This document shows positions 6,328 through 8,219 of a DNA stretch of 8,219 bases, piece by piece. The DNA lies in assembly GCA_013001485.1 (NCBI GenBank), contig JABDMN010000023.1, positions 1 through 8,219 on the forward strand, given 5' to 3'. A program made the translations under genes and the position numbers. The notes under the pieces were generated by a model. It was not told the origin of the DNA, ran no database searches, and saw nothing but the letters and a program-made list of their open reading frames with translations. The stretch's first letter is position 1, and every line of letters starts with the position of its first letter. The stretch comes from Acidimicrobiia bacterium. GTDB taxonomy: Bacteria > Actinomycetota > Acidimicrobiia > Spongiisociales > UBA5794.

Positions 6328-7238
6328 TGTCGATCTTCGCCGCGTCACCGGTCTTTCCCGCCATCGTGGTTTTCGTCACGGTCGCAGCCGGCGTCGTGTA
6401 CATCGGGACCGGGGTTCTGAGTGCCCGAGCCTCTGCGTCGCGCCGGCTGGTCAGCCTGCAAAGCAGAAGTGAACAGCTCGAGGCCGGGTTCGCCGAGCGG
6501 GCCCTCGCTCCCATCGTTGAAGGCCTCGGAGGAGTGGTGCTGCGATTCACGCCCCAGGGGTGGGCAGCTCGAGCCCGACAGCGCATCGTGTACGCGGGAT
6601 GGACATCGTTCATGGACGTCAACTCGTGGGCTGCGATTCGCATCCTGGCTCTTCTCGGTGGCCTAGCTGGGGGTATCTACGCAGCGACTCAGTTCGAGGG
6701 CATCGAACGGTTGGGGGTCCTCGCTCTGGTCGTCGTCATCGGTTTCTTCGGGCCAGAGGCGGTGCTCACCAGGGCTATCGATGATCGCCGCTCCGCTGTC
6801 GAGCGAGACCTGCCTGACATCATCGATCTGCTGGTCATTTCTGTGGAAGCAGGTCTCGGCCTCGAGGCCGCGCTGGGCAGGGTTGTACAGGTAGTGCCCG
6901 GCGACCTCAGCGACGAATTCGCCCGAATGCTGCAAGAGACAAGAGTCGGCGTCAGCCGCCACGAGGCCATGCGCAATCTCGCCGATCGCACCGATGTCGA
7001 CGACCTCGATTCGTTCATCCTGGCGATGAATCAGGCAGACACGTTTGGTGTGTCGGTGGGGCGGATGCTGCGTGTTCAGGCCGAAGAGATCCGGGTGCGT
7101 CGCCGGCAGCGCGCTCAGGAGCGCGCCTTCGGAGCTCCGGTGAAGATGGTCTTCCCACTGGTGTTGTGCATCTTCCCCTCGTTGTTCGTCGTTCTCCTCG
7201 GCCCAGCCATGATCGATATCGCCGACCAGTTGCTCTAG
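6327..7238 (+). CDS. tadC: Tad pilus inner-membrane platform protein TadC
   Basis: 303 residues. TadC is the second T2SF-domain platform protein and is expected to pair with TadB at the inner membrane. Predicted membrane segments are 9-31, 103-120, 128-145 and 272-292. The T2SF domain (about 161-285) has DLPDIIDLLVISVEAGLGLE near its start, then LADRTDVDDLDSFILAMNQA, GVSVGRMLRVQAEEIR and RRRQRAQERAFGAPVKM, patterns typical of TadC rather than TadB. It has no signal peptide, unlike tadB next to it. The ATG at 6327 overlaps the tadB stop by one base (TGATG), and GGAGG at 6318-6322 lies four bases before it. Length and motifs are normal for the family. Confidence 0.95.
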   Translation: MSIFAASPVFPAIVVFVTVAAGVVYIGTGVLSARASASRRLVSLQSRSEQLEAGFAERALAPIVEGLGGVVLRFTPQGWAARARQRIVYAGWTSFMDVNSWAAIRILALLGGLAGGIYAATQFEGIERLGVLALVVVIGFFGPEAVLTRAIDDRRSAVERDLPDIIDLLVISVEAGLGLEAALGRVVQVVPGDLSDEFARMLQETRVGVSRHEAMRNLADRTDVDDLDSFILAMNQADTFGVSVGRMLRVQAEEIRVRRRQRAQERAFGAPVKMVFPLVLCIFPSLFVVLLGPAMIDIADQLL

Positions 7239-8219
7239 GTGCGGCGGCTCGGCACCCGTCACCTCTGGGTGCTGGCCACCCTTACAGCCGTTGCGGTCTC
7301 TGCGGTCCGACCCATGGTCGACAACTCGCTGCTGTGGCACGTAGAGGCCGGCAAGGCTCAGCTGGCCGCCGGCGAGGTCTTGCGCACCGATCCGTTCTCG
7401 TTCACCTTTGCGGGTGAGCCCTGGCGGACCCAGTCGTGGCTGGCCGACATCGGGTACGCGACTCTGGAAGGGTGGATGCCGAATGTCGCCTGGATCCCCT
7501 GGTTCCTCGCTCTGGCTGGGGTTGCGTTTCTCGGTCTTCTGGCGATCGAGGTATATCGGGAGGCACGCTCTCCGGCTGTCGTCGGCATAGCTCTGGCTGT
7601 CCTCTTCGTGATCACCACCCGTTTCCTGGTTCCCCGGCCCGTCATGCTGTCTCTGGTCGCTTTCGCTGCGGTCGTTGTTGCGTCACGCCATCGAGCCAGC
7701 CACTGGACGCTTCCGCTTCTGTTGTGGGTGTGGGCAGCCGTACATGGCTCGTGGGTTCTGGGAATCGGCTTTCTGGTGCTCGAGGCAGTCCGGCGTCGGT
7801 CTCGTCGATTCGCCGTGCTCAGCGTCGCCTCACTCGTGGCGGCTTCGCTCACTGCACACGGTCTCGCCGTGTGGCAGATCCTGTGGCGATTTGCCCTCAA
7901 TCGTGATGCGCTCGATGTCATTCAGGAGTGGCAGCGTCCGGACTTCCTCGAGTTCCAGTTCATGCCGTATCTCGTTGCTGTGGTCGGCATAGGCATAGGA
8001 GTCGCGCAGCGGCGGCTGACGCGGTCGGACCTTGTCGTCGTCGTTCCCTTCATGCTGTTCGGCTTCACCAGTGCCAGGGCGACGCTCCCGGCACTCATCG
8101 TGTTGGTCCCGTATGCGGTGCGACCGCTGCGCGGGGCGTGGTCTGGCGCAGGCACACGTTCTTCACTGAACGTCGTCATCGCCGGCTCCCTTGCGGCCCT
8201 GGCGGTCGTGGTGCTGGTG
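7239..8219 (+). CDS. Polytopic membrane protein of unknown function, GT-C-like, 3'-truncated by window edge
   Basis: 327 codons are visible and the frame runs off the right edge. The GTG at 7239 directly follows the tadC TAG, in the same frame, with no clear Shine-Dalgarno, so translation is probably re-initiation. A later ATG at 7314 would remove the first membrane helix. After that helix (8-24) comes an outside loop with DNSLLWHVEAGKAQLAAGE and TDPFSFTFAGEPWRTQSWLAD (28-70). This resembles the D..WWHL..G......DPFS.T..G.PW..HEWL loop of a common family of large bacterial membrane proteins that I recall as mostly annotated hypothetical. Further matching stretches are RPVMLSLVAF (133-142), LLWVWAAVHGSWVLGIG (161-177) and VIQEWQRPDF (228-237). 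Roughly nine or ten hydrophobic segments are visible. A GT-C glycosyltransferase-like fold is possible, with Asp28 and Asp51 in the first loop, but no catalytic assignment is made. Confidence 0.8.
   Translation, partial: MRRLGTRHLWVLATLTAVAVSAVRPMVDNSLLWHVEAGKAQLAAGEVLRTDPFSFTFAGEPWRTQSWLADIGYATLEGWMPNVAWIPWFLALAGVAFLGLLAIEVYREARSPAVVGIALAVLFVITTRFLVPRPVMLSLVAFAAVVVASRHRASHWTLPLLLWVWAAVHGSWVLGIGFLVLEAVRRRSRRFAVLSVASLVAASLTAHGLAVWQILWRFALNRDALDVIQEWQRPDFLEFQFMPYLVAVVGIGIGVAQRRLTRSDLVVVVPFMLFGFTSARATLPALIVLVPYAVRPLRGAWSGAGTRSSLNVVIAGSLAALAVVVLV

Noticed and set aside
7436..7906. Plus-strand open frame (156 codons) in another frame of the last gene
   Set aside because: Cys/Arg/Ser/Gly-rich out-of-frame translation, with no hydrophobic pattern; it is a shadow of the membrane protein frame.
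7358..7921. Minus-strand open frame (187 codons) opposite the last gene
   Set aside because: The plus strand has a continuous membrane-protein frame with family-like motifs; the antisense product is Arg/Thr/Ala-rich with no motif.

Overview
The window is GC-rich DNA, densely coded on the plus strand only. It looks like an actinobacterium, perhaps an Acidimicrobiia-like lineage. The phylum-level call rests on ribosomal protein S1, whose four-domain core reads very much like mycobacterial RpsA, and on an actinobacterial-style Tad/Flp pilus locus. The class-level call is only a guess.

Layout: (1) 3-1709, the 3' part of rpsA (30S ribosomal protein S1). It carries a long Ala/Thr/Glu/Pro-rich N-terminal extension built partly from in-frame tandem DNA repeats, and its true start lies before the window. 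(2) 1710-1810, a 101-bp gap with a near-perfect 13-bp inverted repeat (1744-1786) and a Shine-Dalgarno site. (3) 1811-7238, a tightly packed pilus cluster cpaB - cpaE - cpaF - tadB - tadC. All junctions overlap or nearly overlap (11-bp overlap, ATGA, a GTGA or 5-bp gap, TGATG). (4) 7239-8219 and beyond the edge, a polytopic membrane protein that begins on a GTG directly after the tadC stop codon.

How the genes work together: CpaF is the hexameric secretion ATPase that powers assembly. TadB and TadC form the inner-membrane platform it acts on. CpaE is a MinD/ParA-type ATPase, expected to position the machine. CpaB is a membrane-anchored periplasmic/extracytoplasmic assembly protein. The pilin, prepilin peptidase and TadE/TadG-type pseudopilins are not in the window, so the locus is either incomplete here or continues past the right edge. 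The last gene may belong to the same transcript and has the look of a GT-C-like multi-pass protein, but its function is unknown.

No RNA genes, insertion sequences, CRISPR arrays or minus-strand genes were seen. The core of the window is a recognisable Tad system rather than a new one. The features most worth a second look are the repeat-expanded S1 extension, the hairpin between rpsA and cpaB, the signal peptide on TadB, the degenerate receiver domain of CpaE and the coupled membrane protein.
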